Shown: piece by piece, positions 55,767 through 64,000 of the stretch
Layout: every line of letters starts with the position of its first letter
Position numbering within the stretch: the first letter of the stretch is position 1
Assembly: GCF_000737765.1 (NCBI RefSeq)
Contig: NZ_JPRI01000007.1
Span: forward strand, 186,001-250,000
DNA: 64,000 nucleotides
DNA from: Chryseobacterium vrystaatense
Lineage (GTDB): Bacteria > Bacteroidota > Bacteroidia > Flavobacteriales > Weeksellaceae
Direction of reading: 5' to 3'
Notes under the pieces: generated by a model
Told to the model about the DNA's origin: nothing
Seen by the model: only the letters and a program-made list of their open reading frames with translations
Database searches by the model: none
Made by a program: the position numbers and the translations under genes

Positions 55767-56256
55767 GGTATTTAGTTTTTATGGTTATCAATTAATAATT
55801 ATTTCGTTAAGATTTGATGGTTAGAGTATCTTTAGGCCCCATCATAGGAGAGTAATTAGTGTAGTCAATCTATATACCTGTCAGAGTCTTTGGAATACGC
55901 TTAGAGAATCCATCTTCTTTTTCAGAAATGGCGGATTGTTTTTTGAGCGGTCCATAGTGATCAGTTTTTGTTTACTCAAAATTAATCACAATGTGGTACC
56001 TGTCATTCAGTATTTTTACTTAATTTTTATTGCTTTAATTTGAGATATTTTAAGAAAATCCTTTATTAAATAGAATTGTGGAATGTTTTGTTTTCACCTA
56101 ATTTAGAATTATTTTAAATAAAAGGAAACGGTTTTGAAGGTATTCTGTTTAATGTTTTATTCATTAAATAAAAATACTGATATGGGATCATAGAATATTT
56201 CCTACTTTTATGACATTTCAAAAAATGATTTTCTCCCTGCTCATAAAAACGAAACT
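55767..56256. other. Intergenic stretch, no gene seen
   Basis: About 490 AT-rich bases between divergent genes. It must hold the promoter of the beta-lactamase gene, but no exact TANNTTTG box was found. Confidence 0.4.
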
Positions 56257-57162
56257 ATGTACTCAATAAAGAAGCTGATCCCTCTGATCCTTTTATTACC
56301 TTTAAGTCTGAACATAAAGGCACAATCCATCGAAAACCTGAGAAAGGAAATCAAACAGATTATTTCAACAAAAAATGCAACCGTTGGGATATCAGTAAAA
56401 GGTATTGAGGATAAAGACACTCTGAGTATCAATGGCAATTTACAGATGCCTATGATGAGTGTTTTTAAGTTCCACATTGCTCTCACAGTTCTGAATCAGG
56501 TGGATAAAGGGAAGCTGAAATTGAATCAGAAGATTTTTGTGAAAAAAGAAGATCTCCATGCAGATACCTGGAGCCCGATGCGCGATGAGTTTCCTGATGG
56601 AAATCTCTATTTAACATTAGATGAGATATTGAGATATACCGTTTCACACAGTGATAATAATGGATGCGACCTGCTTTTGAGGATGTTGGGAGGAACTGAA
56701 ACAGTGCAGCAATTCATAAACAAACAGGGAATTAAAGATTTTACCATCAAAGTAAATGAACAGGAAATGGCATCCTGGGACAATCTGTACCTGAATACCA
56801 CTACACCTTTAGCCACAACAGAACTTTTGGAGAAATTTTATAAAGGAAAAGTCCTTAAAAAAGAAACAACAAAATATTTGTATCAGATCATGGCACAAAC
56901 CTCACGTGGGATCACATGGCTGAAAGCAGGATTGCCTGAAGGTACAGAGATAGCCCACAGAACAGGAATTTCCGGAACCAATAAAAATAACCTTCGGGCA
57001 GCAATGAATGATGTAGGAATCATTAAACTTCCGAACGGAAAGCATTGTATTCTGTCTCTATATCTGAAAAATATTACCGAAGAAAGAACGGAAACAGAAA
57101 AGACAATGGCAGATATTGCCAAAGCAGTGTGGAACTATTATACAAAGGAAAAACGAAACTAA
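56257..57162 (+). CDS. Class A beta-lactamase, subclass A2-like
   Basis: A 301-aa protein with signal peptide ending NIKAQ. All class A motifs are visible: MSVFKFH (Ser68, Lys71), SHSDNN (Ser132, Asp, Asn) and Glu168 in NEQEMASW, at the right spacing for Ambler 166. The KTG box reads HRTGISG, so Arg replaces Lys. The layout resembles the CGA/CIA/CME and PER chromosomal enzymes of Bacteroidota. Hydrolyses beta-lactams in the periplasm; the spectrum is not deducible. Its stop abuts the next start. Confidence 0.93.
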   Translation: MYSIKKLIPLILLLPLSLNIKAQSIENLRKEIKQIISTKNATVGISVKGIEDKDTLSINGNLQMPMMSVFKFHIALTVLNQVDKGKLKLNQKIFVKKEDLHADTWSPMRDEFPDGNLYLTLDEILRYTVSHSDNNGCDLLLRMLGGTETVQQFINKQGIKDFTIKVNEQEMASWDNLYLNTTTPLATTELLEKFYKGKVLKKETTKYLYQIMAQTSRGITWLKAGLPEGTEIAHRTGISGTNKNNLRAAMNDVGIIKLPNGKHCILSLYLKNITEERTETEKTMADIAKAVWNYYTKEKRN

Positions 57163-58224
57163 ATGCAAACCAAACTTACTTTATTATTTCTTATCCTCAT
57201 TTTTTCGGAAACCAAAGCGCAGAAGGCAGATGATTTTTCGAAAAAAATTGACAGTGTTATTACATCCTCTGATCCTGTAAAATTTAATGGAACTGTTCTG
57301 ATAACAAAGGCCGGTAAGGTTAAATATGCTAAAACGTTTGGCTACAAAGACATTGATGCAGGAATTGAACTGAAACCTGATGATCAGTTTGAGATTATGT
57401 CCAATTCAAAGCAAATTACAGCAGTATTGATTTTAAAACAAGTAGAAAAAGGAAATATAAACCTTCAGTCTCCAATTAAAAAATATCTCCCTTATCTGAA
57501 GCAGTCCTGGGCGGATTCTGTTACTGTGCATCAGATTTTGAATCATACCCATGGAATCGCTGATACAGAAAAACCTCTTCTTTTTAAACCGGGTTCACAA
57601 TTCAAATACGGGAATCTGTCATATATGCTTTTGGGAGAAATGCTGGAAAAAATATCGGGTAAAACATATGTTGAACTGGCCAATGAATTATTCAGACAAG
57701 TGAAAATGAAAAATACGTTCTGCTACACTGAAGATCACAAAAGAAATCTTGTCCCCGGTTATATGAATAAGGAAAATAATTTTGCAAGAGTACAGCAATC
57801 ATTTCTGAATAAAGACAACATACCCGCAGCCGGAATTGTGTCGACAGCTTACGATCTGTCCCTATGGGATGATGCTTTATTCAACGGGAAGCTGTTAAAA
57901 TCCGGAACATTTAAGATGATGACCTCAGCGACAACCATGTCACAGCATCAGGTTTTTGGAAAAGAAAATATGGGATTCGGTTATAACGTCCGTGTGATCA
58001 AAGAATCCGGCATGAATTATTTTGCGGTAACCGGACTTGGCGATGGGTTTACGTGTTTAAATGCCCATTTTCCGGACAACGATGTGAGTCTGATCATTCT
58101 GGAAAACCAAATGCCTGAAAGCCGTGAGTATTGGAGTTATAAAGAAGCGGTAATTAAAAACATCGTATTAAAAAGCAGTTTACTTGGCGGGCAAAAGGAT
58201 TTGACAGACCCAATCCTGAAATAA
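57163..58224 (+). CDS. Secreted serine hydrolase (beta-lactamase class C/esterase family)
   Basis: A 353-aa protein with signal peptide ending ETKAQ. Active-site IMSNSKQ (Ser80, Lys83) and KYGNLSY (Tyr149, Asn151) fit the penicillin-binding-protein-like serine hydrolases; NHTHGI is the typical following loop. More likely an esterase or peptidoglycan-type hydrolase than a true AmpC. Start codon follows the beta-lactamase stop directly, so they are co-transcribed. Confidence 0.88.
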   Translation: MQTKLTLLFLILIFSETKAQKADDFSKKIDSVITSSDPVKFNGTVLITKAGKVKYAKTFGYKDIDAGIELKPDDQFEIMSNSKQITAVLILKQVEKGNINLQSPIKKYLPYLKQSWADSVTVHQILNHTHGIADTEKPLLFKPGSQFKYGNLSYMLLGEMLEKISGKTYVELANELFRQVKMKNTFCYTEDHKRNLVPGYMNKENNFARVQQSFLNKDNIPAAGIVSTAYDLSLWDDALFNGKLLKSGTFKMMTSATTMSQHQVFGKENMGFGYNVRVIKESGMNYFAVTGLGDGFTCLNAHFPDNDVSLIILENQMPESREYWSYKEAVIKNIVLKSSLLGGQKDLTDPILK

Positions 58225-58458
58225 AAATTTTTAAGCTCTATAGTGTGTTATAAAAACTATAAATGGAAATGTATTCCAGATTATTGGTGAAGTAGTAAGT
58301 CTTTGTTAAAGTTATGTAAGAGAAATAAGAGAGCTTTGATGAGGATTTAAGCAGTTGCAGATTTAAAGGTTCTGATATAACTTTACAAGCGACCTGGGTG
58401 AGAAGTGATAAAAGAATTATTAGTTCAACAAGAATAGAAAAAAGACTAAATTTAAAAG

Positions 58459-59010
58459 ATGAATAAATTTTTAATAACAGCAATGCTTCTGTCACTGGGT
58501 TTGGCTAATCAGGCTCATGCACAGAAAAAGAATACTGGTAATAAGGCGGTAGTTGAGCAAAATCCAGCCAAAGAAATTGAAAAAGCAAAAAGCTGGATTA
58601 CTCATATAGTTGCCAGTACACTAAATAAGGCCAATGGGATGGAGGAAAATACAAATGAAGAAGCAGAAGGCAAGCATAAAGAAATCTATACCAAAAAATA
58701 CATAGCCTACAAAAATGATGCAGCAGAAGTTGATTTGGATGGAGGAATGACTTTGAAAGCTTTTAAAAATAAATGGGCTAAAGATTTTAACTGTCAATAC
58801 GCAGGTGTGGGTACTGGTTATCTCATATCTGGGACAGATTATGGATTCATAAAAGTGACGCACTGTGATTTCAAGAAAAAAATGGGTTCTTCTTATATGT
58901 TTGAAACGGTAATTACCGATACAGAGTCTAATGTAAGTTATAAAAGAGATATCAGGGTAATTCCTTCCGGGACTTCCTTTTTAATTGAAGATGTACTCGA
59001 ATATAACTAA
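58459..59010 (+). CDS. Secreted protein of unknown function
   Basis: A 183-aa protein with signal peptide ending QAHAQ. Two Cys (DFNCQYAG, VTHCDFKK) may pair. Mixed strands toward the C-terminus (YMFETVITDTESNVSYKRDI). No family recognised. Confidence 0.65.
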   Translation: MNKFLITAMLLSLGLANQAHAQKKNTGNKAVVEQNPAKEIEKAKSWITHIVASTLNKANGMEENTNEEAEGKHKEIYTKKYIAYKNDAAEVDLDGGMTLKAFKNKWAKDFNCQYAGVGTGYLISGTDYGFIKVTHCDFKKKMGSSYMFETVITDTESNVSYKRDIRVIPSGTSFLIEDVLEYN

Positions 59011-59098
59011 AAGTATGAATCTTAATGTTTAATAGTTTGATGGTCAGTTAGTTTTCTGAATGTATGCTGGCCCTATTTTTAATTAATCTCACAATACG

Positions 59099-59821
59099 AT
59101 GCCTGTAATTCCTTTTTTAATCATTTTTAAGCTGTTCTATTTGGGGAATTATCCGGAACATCAGACAGATATTATTTACTTTGATGAAAACTGGGAGCCT
59201 GTTTCAAAAAAAGAAATGGTGTATTATACACCGCCGCCGGAGCCTGCTGGAGATAAGTTTGTATGTAAAGATTATTACAAATCCGGAAAACTTTATTTTG
59301 AAGCATTATCTACTTCTAAAACGGAAAAGAAATTTGACGGTGTGGCCAAGTTCTATGCTGAAAATGGACAGCTGATAGAATCGGCAGTACTCAACAACGG
59401 GATCATAAATGGAGAGGTTAATTCCTTTGACGAAAATGGAAAAATAAAAGGTAAGGCTGTTTACCTTAATAATAAACAGCTTAACGCGCTTATGTTTCAC
59501 TATAAAGGCGATCCTGAAGGATCACCGGACTATGATACCGCTTTGAAGACTGTAAAAGAAGAGCTGACGGTTGAAATTATTTTTGACGGAAACATCAAAG
59601 GGATCAGGCAGGAAACTTATTTTAAGGATAAAATGGTGAAAAGCTATGATATTAACGGCAATCTGATAGGGACAGCCCGGTTGAATGAAGCAGATCCTAA
59701 CGGAAATGTGCTGGATTATTTAGAACAGGCCAATAAACCCGTCGAAGGAACTGTTGTAGAATATCCTTATAATCCGATGAGGGTAAAAGGAATAACTCAT
59801 TTGAAAAAGAAGAAGTTCTAA
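59099..59821 (+). CDS. YwqK/MORN-like repeat protein
   Basis: A 240-aa protein with a hydrophobic start (MPVIPFLIIFKLFYLG), then repeats such as KFYAENGQLIESAVLNNGII, NGEVNSFDENGKIKG and KMVKSYDINGNLIGTA. These are the hairpin repeats of the YwqK antitoxin-like/MORN type. Function unknown; probably envelope-exposed. Confidence 0.72.
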   Translation: MPVIPFLIIFKLFYLGNYPEHQTDIIYFDENWEPVSKKEMVYYTPPPEPAGDKFVCKDYYKSGKLYFEALSTSKTEKKFDGVAKFYAENGQLIESAVLNNGIINGEVNSFDENGKIKGKAVYLNNKQLNALMFHYKGDPEGSPDYDTALKTVKEELTVEIIFDGNIKGIRQETYFKDKMVKSYDINGNLIGTARLNEADPNGNVLDYLEQANKPVEGTVVEYPYNPMRVKGITHLKKKKF

Positions 59822-59956
59822 AGATCAACGTCAAAGTGAATTTCATTTTAAATTTTTCAGATAACTGAAATATCCGTTTCGGGAATTGTTATTAAAATCT
59901 ATCAGTAATATCAGATATAAGAAGTGATGAAGGTCCGGCATCAAAAACGATGAATA

Positions 59957-60466
59957 ATGTTTACAAAAATTAGAAAGGAACCTCTTACTGCTGAGGAAAA
60001 GAAAAAACTAAAATTTATTCTTAAAGTAAGGCTCATCATAGGGTCGTTTTTTATAGCGCCATTGACTGTTTTGATGTTCATATCTATGGGTGCTGTAATC
60101 GTTCAGGATATAACAAATAGGACTGCAGATGGATGGACGTATTTTTGTCTTGCATTTCTCTTGATTATTGTATTACTGATCATCCGGTTTGTGATTCCTT
60201 TTTATAGAAAATCACTTAAAAATCTTAAATGGAAGGATAAATTAGTGGTTGATACTATTGTTTTATCGGTTAAGCAGAAATTGACTGGCAAAGGATATAA
60301 ATACGTTATCGAAACAGAATATAGATATCTGGATTCCTGGTCAATAACGACTGTGATGCAGCCCAGTCTTCCTTTTCATGAAATGCATGCGAATATGTCC
60401 ATAACGATTCATTGCTTTGAAGATAATAAGACAGACATACTCTATATCGAAAAGACCCATCGTTAG
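59957..60466 (+). CDS. Membrane protein of unknown function
   Basis: A 169-aa protein with two membrane spans (about 25-50 and 63-88). A soluble C-terminal domain follows (VVDTIVLSVKQKLTGKGYKY, ITTVMQPSLPFHEM). Overlaps by 4 nt, tail to tail, with the gene at 60463. Confidence 0.65.
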   Translation: MFTKIRKEPLTAEEKKKLKFILKVRLIIGSFFIAPLTVLMFISMGAVIVQDITNRTADGWTYFCLAFLLIIVLLIIRFVIPFYRKSLKNLKWKDKLVVDTIVLSVKQKLTGKGYKYVIETEYRYLDSWSITTVMQPSLPFHEMHANMSITIHCFEDNKTDILYIEKTHR

Positions 60467-60882
60467 CGGGTAAAGTTTTCCCTATTCAATGGGTTGGATG
60501 TTTTAGTTTTCAGTCTGAATATAATACCACCGGCTGTTTTAAGTGTTGCTTTATTAACCGTTAAAGGAGAATATTCGTAACCGTCTATCAGTATTTTTTT
60601 TCCAACCACTTTATAAAGATGTTTTTCAGGTTGGTCTTCTTTCCTTTTTGCCTTTCCTTCACCTTGTTTTTTTGTTGCATAACTGTTAATACGGATCACC
60701 TTTACATAGGCAAAATTGCCATTAAATAAGATTTCATGTATTGTATAGTTCGTGATAGGTCCTGTGGTCATTGCGGTACAACCCGTTGACATTAATGCTT
60801 CATAAGTTTTATTGTTTTGAATCTGCCCAAATAAAATTGGATTGATCAATAAAACGATTAATAAAGAGATGTATAATTTCAT
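60463..60882 (-). CDS. Small secreted protein of unknown function
   Basis: A 139-aa protein with signal peptide ending PILFGQ. One Cys in STGCTAM and a Lys-rich middle (GEGKAKRKEDQPEK). C-terminal strands KKILIDGYEYSPLTVN. No family recognised. Confidence 0.65.
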   Translation of the reverse strand: MKLYISLLIVLLINPILFGQIQNNKTYEALMSTGCTAMTTGPITNYTIHEILFNGNFAYVKVIRINSYATKKQGEGKAKRKEDQPEKHLYKVVGKKILIDGYEYSPLTVNKATLKTAGGIIFRLKTKTSNPLNRENFTR

Positions 60883-61270
60883 GAGCTTAAGATTTTTACG
60901 GGTTTGCCTTTTAAGATATCTCTTTAAAGTTAAATAAAAATGTAACGCTTGTATGAAAATTCTGATAAATAGTTAAAGATGAATAGCTTCCGCAGTATGT
61001 TGAAAATCTGAAACCTGCCACTGCAAAATCCGGAGCCAAAACTCCGGATTAAAAAACAATTGGATAAAAGGATAAAACGACTATTTAAAAATTGATATCA
61101 ATCTTTCCTTACTTTTCTCCTCTGAAATCTTAGGCAGTTTTTTTCCTCTCCGCATGCATGACGCAGCAGTGATGTTGTTGAATAAGATAAAAATAGTATG
61201 AAATATAGATCAGATTCTGCATATTGCAGAGGAGTCATCAGAACAGAGGTCTGATGAATAGAGTAGTGGC
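60883..61270. other. Intergenic stretch with one terminator
   Basis: About 390 bases. The only clear structure is the hairpin at 61027-61050. No gene was recognised. Confidence 0.45.
61027..61050 (-). terminator. Terminator-like hairpin after the lipoprotein gene
   Basis: AATCCGGAG (61027-61035) pairs perfectly with CTCCGGATT (61042-61050). On the minus strand TTTT follows. It lies about 220 nt after the stop at 61271. Confidence 0.7.
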
Positions 61271-61669
61271 TTACTTATATTTGATAAAAGTTGCCAGTAC
61301 CTTTTTGGTTTTGATGTTGTTCGTTACCGATCCTCCGGTATACGTACTGTTTTTGCTGCCATTCTTCATGTTACCGAAATCACTTTTTGAGCTTCCTGTA
61401 ACCTCTTCTGTGAGTTTCATGACCACACCATCTGCGCCCTGTGCTTTGCCCAGTTCAATTACTTTCTGCTGTACCGCATTCAAAGAATTGAATCCCTGAC
61501 CGATATCTGTTGTGCCCATTACTTCATGCTCTCTTTTTACATCGGCAGCATCAAAATATACATCTACGTTCTGTGTGGGTGAATAAGTTTTACCAAAATA
61601 AGAAGGCGTACATGATGCAGTGGCAGCCAGTGCAAAGATTCCAATCGATTGGATGAATAATTTTTTCAT
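61271..61669 (-). CDS. Lipoprotein of unknown function
   Basis: A 132-aa protein with lipoprotein signal MKKLFIQSIGIFALAATASC (lipobox TASC). The mature part has FDAADVKREHEVMGTTDIGQ and GKAQGADGVVMKLTEEVTG, with a Gly/Asn/Ser-rich end. The DADVYxxxxEVMG type reminds me of small stress-linked periplasmic proteins. Lies directly downstream of the LytTR regulator gene and may be under its control. Confidence 0.7.
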   Translation of the reverse strand: MKKLFIQSIGIFALAATASCTPSYFGKTYSPTQNVDVYFDAADVKREHEVMGTTDIGQGFNSLNAVQQKVIELGKAQGADGVVMKLTEEVTGSSKSDFGNMKNGSKNSTYTGGSVTNNIKTKKVLATFIKYK

Positions 61670-61726
61670 TGTTTCTGATTTGTAAATTAAATTGTTAGAT
61701 TTTTATGTTGTTGGTTATTAGTTGAT

Positions 61727-62482
61727 TTATCGTAGGGGGTCAATGGGGCCGGGTTCATCCTTTCCTTTATTGGTCAGTACTTTATCCATCATTTGTGTCA
61801 TAAACGTATCGCGGTAGGTTTGTCCGATAGGGATTTGATTCTTCGTAAATTCCAGTTGTACTGTATTTCCCTGGATCATCGTGATAAAGGGAACCGCTAT
61901 GATAAATGATTTATGAATACGTCTGAAGCGGTCGGTCGGCAGTTTATCTTCCAGGCCACCGATATTTAAAAGAGCCATGATCTGCTCGCCGTCTTTGGTA
62001 TGAAAACATACATATTTTCCTTTTCCTTCAATATAGACCATATCATTGATCTTGATTTTCAAGAGTTTTCCTTTGTACTCTGTTTTAACCAGAATAAAAT
62101 CTTCAGTTTCTTTTTTAGAAATAGGCGTTGAAACAGTTTCCTGTGCCCTCTGTGCCGCCATAAGAAATCTTGGAAAGAAAATTGGTTTTAAGAGGTAATC
62201 CACTACATGATGGTCAAATCCTTCAAGGGCATATTCTCTGAAAGCGGTCGTGAGAATCACTTTATAACGGTCTTTCAGCATCTGCAGTAATTCGATCCCC
62301 GACATTCCCGGCATCTGGATATCCAGAAATATGAGGTCAACTTCTGTACTGTTCAGCAGTTGTAATGCTTCAGCGGGATTCGTTGCAGAGCCTACCAGTT
62401 TCAGAAACGGAGTCTGTTCAATATGCAAAGTCAGCAGTTCTATGGCGTGAGCCTCATCGTCTACTACAATACAGTTCATCAT
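61727..62482 (-). CDS. LytTR-family response regulator
   Basis: A 251-aa protein with an N-terminal receiver (CIVVDDEAHAI, phospho-acceptor Asp54 in IFLDIQMPG, Lys in LLKPI) and a C-terminal LytTR DNA-binding domain from about 130 (DMVYIEGKGKYVCFHT, RIHKSFIIAV). Pairs with the histidine kinase 3 nt upstream. LytTR regulators often control envelope or peptide-linked genes. Confidence 0.93.
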   Translation of the reverse strand: MMNCIVVDDEAHAIELLTLHIEQTPFLKLVGSATNPAEALQLLNSTEVDLIFLDIQMPGMSGIELLQMLKDRYKVILTTAFREYALEGFDHHVVDYLLKPIFFPRFLMAAQRAQETVSTPISKKETEDFILVKTEYKGKLLKIKINDMVYIEGKGKYVCFHTKDGEQIMALLNIGGLEDKLPTDRFRRIHKSFIIAVPFITMIQGNTVQLEFTKNQIPIGQTYRDTFMTQMMDKVLTNKGKDEPGPIDPLR

Positions 62483-62485
62483 GAT

Positions 62486-63535
62486 TTATAGATTAATGAT
62501 AATTTCGTTTAAATAATAATTCTCATCTTCCTTGATCTTAAAAGTATGTTTGATCCCATACATAAGCTCCAGCCGCTGCTGGACATTGTTCAGACCAATT
62601 CCTTTGGAGGGTTCTTTCGGACCCGTTTTCTTTTTATTGCACACCAGAAAGCATATTTTACTTTTCGTAGCAATCAGTTCAATAGATACCTGGTTTTTCT
62701 CATCATTGAGATCGCCGTGTTTAAAAGCATTTTCTACGAGGGTAACGAATGCCAGAACAGGTATAACGGCATCATTTGCCTGGACATCTTCATAATATTT
62801 AATTTTTAAGGTGTTACTGAAACGGATCTGGTTCATCTCAATCACTTTTTTCATATGCTCAACCTCCAGTGCCAGAGGAACTGTTCCCATTTCTCCCCAG
62901 TCATCAAGCGCGTAACTCATAATTTCGGAAAGAAGATGTACGGCATGCGCGGCCTCAGGACTGCTTTTAAGGGTTTTTGTGTAAATAAGGCTCAGCGAAT
63001 TAAAAAGAAAATGAGGATTGATCTGATATTTGATCGCTGCAAGTTCTGCCCGGAGTTTTTCCTTTTCCAGTTCTTCTTTATGCTTTCGCATTTCATTGGA
63101 GGTGATTAAAGTTGCCACAAAATAAGAGATTAATATAATAATGCTGTCAAGAACTGCAGCGGTGATAAAAAATGTCTTGGGGGAAACATAGTTAACGCTT
63201 TTAGGATCAGGTTTTATGATGGCGAAATTCCATAGGAATTCATAAGCAGTCAGTATTACAAAAAGAAAAAGACACTGCGGAATAATGGTTTTCCAGTTTC
63301 TGCTTCTGATCAGCGGAATAACCAAATGATAAATCAGGATATAATAGACTAGGGTTCCCTTAATGATAGTATGAACAAAATTGAGATAGAACTCAGCACC
63401 TGTTCCAAACTGTTTCATTGTTATTTCGAGCCCCTGAAGCCTGATGAGAAATAGAAATACAGTAATGTTCCATACTGTATATAATGTGAGTATGATCAGT
63501 ATCTGTTTCCATTGCTTTTTAATCGTTTGTAACAT
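62486..63535 (-). CDS. LytS-type sensor histidine kinase
   Basis: A 349-aa protein with about four membrane spans (residues 12-145). A helical linker (EMRKHKEELEKEKLRAELAA) leads to the His_kinase motif QINPHFLFNSLSLI with phospho-acceptor His175, then ATP-binding LVTLVENAFKHG and GIGLNNVQQRLELMYG. Partner of the LytTR regulator immediately downstream. Confidence 0.92.
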   Translation of the reverse strand: MLQTIKKQWKQILIILTLYTVWNITVFLFLIRLQGLEITMKQFGTGAEFYLNFVHTIIKGTLVYYILIYHLVIPLIRSRNWKTIIPQCLFLFVILTAYEFLWNFAIIKPDPKSVNYVSPKTFFITAAVLDSIIILISYFVATLITSNEMRKHKEELEKEKLRAELAAIKYQINPHFLFNSLSLIYTKTLKSSPEAAHAVHLLSEIMSYALDDWGEMGTVPLALEVEHMKKVIEMNQIRFSNTLKIKYYEDVQANDAVIPVLAFVTLVENAFKHGDLNDEKNQVSIELIATKSKICFLVCNKKKTGPKEPSKGIGLNNVQQRLELMYGIKHTFKIKEDENYYLNEIIINL

Positions 63536-63835
63536 TTTAATTCTCTTCTTTTTATAAAGTATGGATGCCTTTTGCTGGAAATGTTTTTTCTTTAAATAAT
63601 AATTTTTCCTTATTAAAATTACGACAATTCTCTTTTTGACAGTGCAATATTAATTCATATCATAATGAGACAAAAATATAATCCACCAATACCTGTATTA
63701 GCGGCATCAATCATAGGATTGTGGCAACTTTATAGATTTAAACAGAAAAATGAAGGACTGACTATTATTTAAATGCATAAACAAGATAACAACGGAGGGG
63801 TGTTGTAAGAGAGTGGGGCATAAAAAAAGCAGAGA
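63536..63835. other. Intergenic stretch with a possible tiny ORF
   Basis: About 300 AT-rich bases. A 35-codon frame (63665-63772) starting MRQKYNPPIPVL is seen on the plus strand; it has a hydrophobic centre but no support, so it is not called a gene. Confidence 0.35.
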
Positions 63836-63847
63836 TTAATTCTCTGC
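63829..63847 (-). terminator. Terminator overlapping the stop of the edge gene
   Basis: On the minus strand GCAGAGA pairs with TCTCTGC around ATTAA, followed by seven T. The stem covers the last codons (GAG AAT TAA) of the gene at 63836. Confidence 0.85.
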
Positions 63848-64000
63848 CTGTTCTTTTTTAACCGCCTGATGCATGACGAGGATAATTCCTAACAGTACAA
63901 TGGCAATAGCCAGATAGCGCCAGGAAAGTCCGCTCTGTTCTGTGACGGTTCCACTGACGGATATGATGAAACTTGTAATGGAAGTGATCACATAAACCAA
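63836..64000 (-). CDS. Membrane protein, C-terminal part (cut by window edge)
   Basis: The minus-strand frame runs from the edge to TAA at 63836 and gives about 54 residues. Two hydrophobic spans are visible (VITSITSFIISVSGTV and YLAIAIVLLGIILVMH) and a polar tail QAVKKEQAEN. It could be a DMT-type or other integral membrane transporter. Too little is present to decide. Confidence 0.6.
   Translation of the reverse strand: MVYVITSITSFIISVSGTVTEQSGLSWRYLAIAIVLLGIILVMHQAVKKEQAEN

Noticed and set aside
63665..63772. 35-aa plus-strand ORF
   Set aside because: Too short and without any support beyond an open frame.
1..64000. CRISPR array
   Set aside because: No set of regularly spaced identical repeats was seen; the only close repeats are the precursor genes.

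Overview
The window comes from a low-GC member of the Bacteroidota, most likely family Weeksellaceae and close to Chryseobacterium (inference). Signs of this are the many short signal peptides ending in AQ or SQ, TonB-dependent-type barrels, a TANNTTTG promoter box, weak Shine-Dalgarno sequences, a subclass A2-like class A beta-lactamase, and family types common in that group. No 16S gene is present, so the placement rests on protein style alone.

Layout. 1-1231 holds the N-terminal part of a peptidase-C39 ABC exporter. 1566-9335 holds ordinary genes: a DUF4377 lipoprotein, a frameshifted DUF3857/transglutaminase gene, a lipocalin-like protein, an Mpo1/DUF962 protein, an APC amino-acid permease and a CocE-type hydrolase. 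9573-14389 is a TPR protein plus plug-less barrel pair. A tRNA-Arg(TCG) at 14454-14527 opens a variable stretch of about 4 kb (14.56-18.54 kb) with a pentapeptide-repeat protein, small secreted proteins, gene remnants, a diverged dispersed repeat and two small genes (45 and 54 aa).

18543-30592 is the centrepiece: a class I lanthipeptide gene cluster, all on the minus strand. In transcription order it has a TonB-dependent receptor, four GG-leader precursor peptides, a terminator-like hairpin, a degenerate LanC-like protein, a LanC cyclase, a luciferase-like flavin oxidoreductase, a full-length LanB dehydratase and a C39 peptidase/ABC exporter. The expected flow is dehydration of core Ser/Thr by LanB, ring closure by LanC, possible redox tailoring by the flavoprotein, then leader cleavage after GG and export by the C39 transporter. 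One precursor (27705-27881, 58 aa) is shorter than usual ORF cut-offs. The precursors form a tandem duplication of a two-gene unit. A diverged ~45-bp direct repeat lies on each side of the cluster.

31.7-46.1 kb is a mix of stress and accessory genes: nucleoside deaminase, AraC regulator, DsrE-like protein, Old Yellow Enzyme, secreted and outer-membrane proteins, nicotinamidase, PhlG-like hydrolase, Crp/Fnr regulator and an NTF2-like protein. 46.4-50.0 kb is the oxidative pentose-phosphate operon gnd-zwf-pgl. 50.2-64 kb has an AsmA-like protein, a VOC protein, a zinc-ribbon protein, a heme-binding-like protein, a class A beta-lactamase abutting a serine hydrolase, several unknown secreted proteins, a LytS/LytTR two-component pair and the 3' end of a membrane-protein gene.

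Limits: family calls come from reading motifs and overall pattern, with no database search. Start sites were chosen from signal peptides and spacing and are the least certain part.
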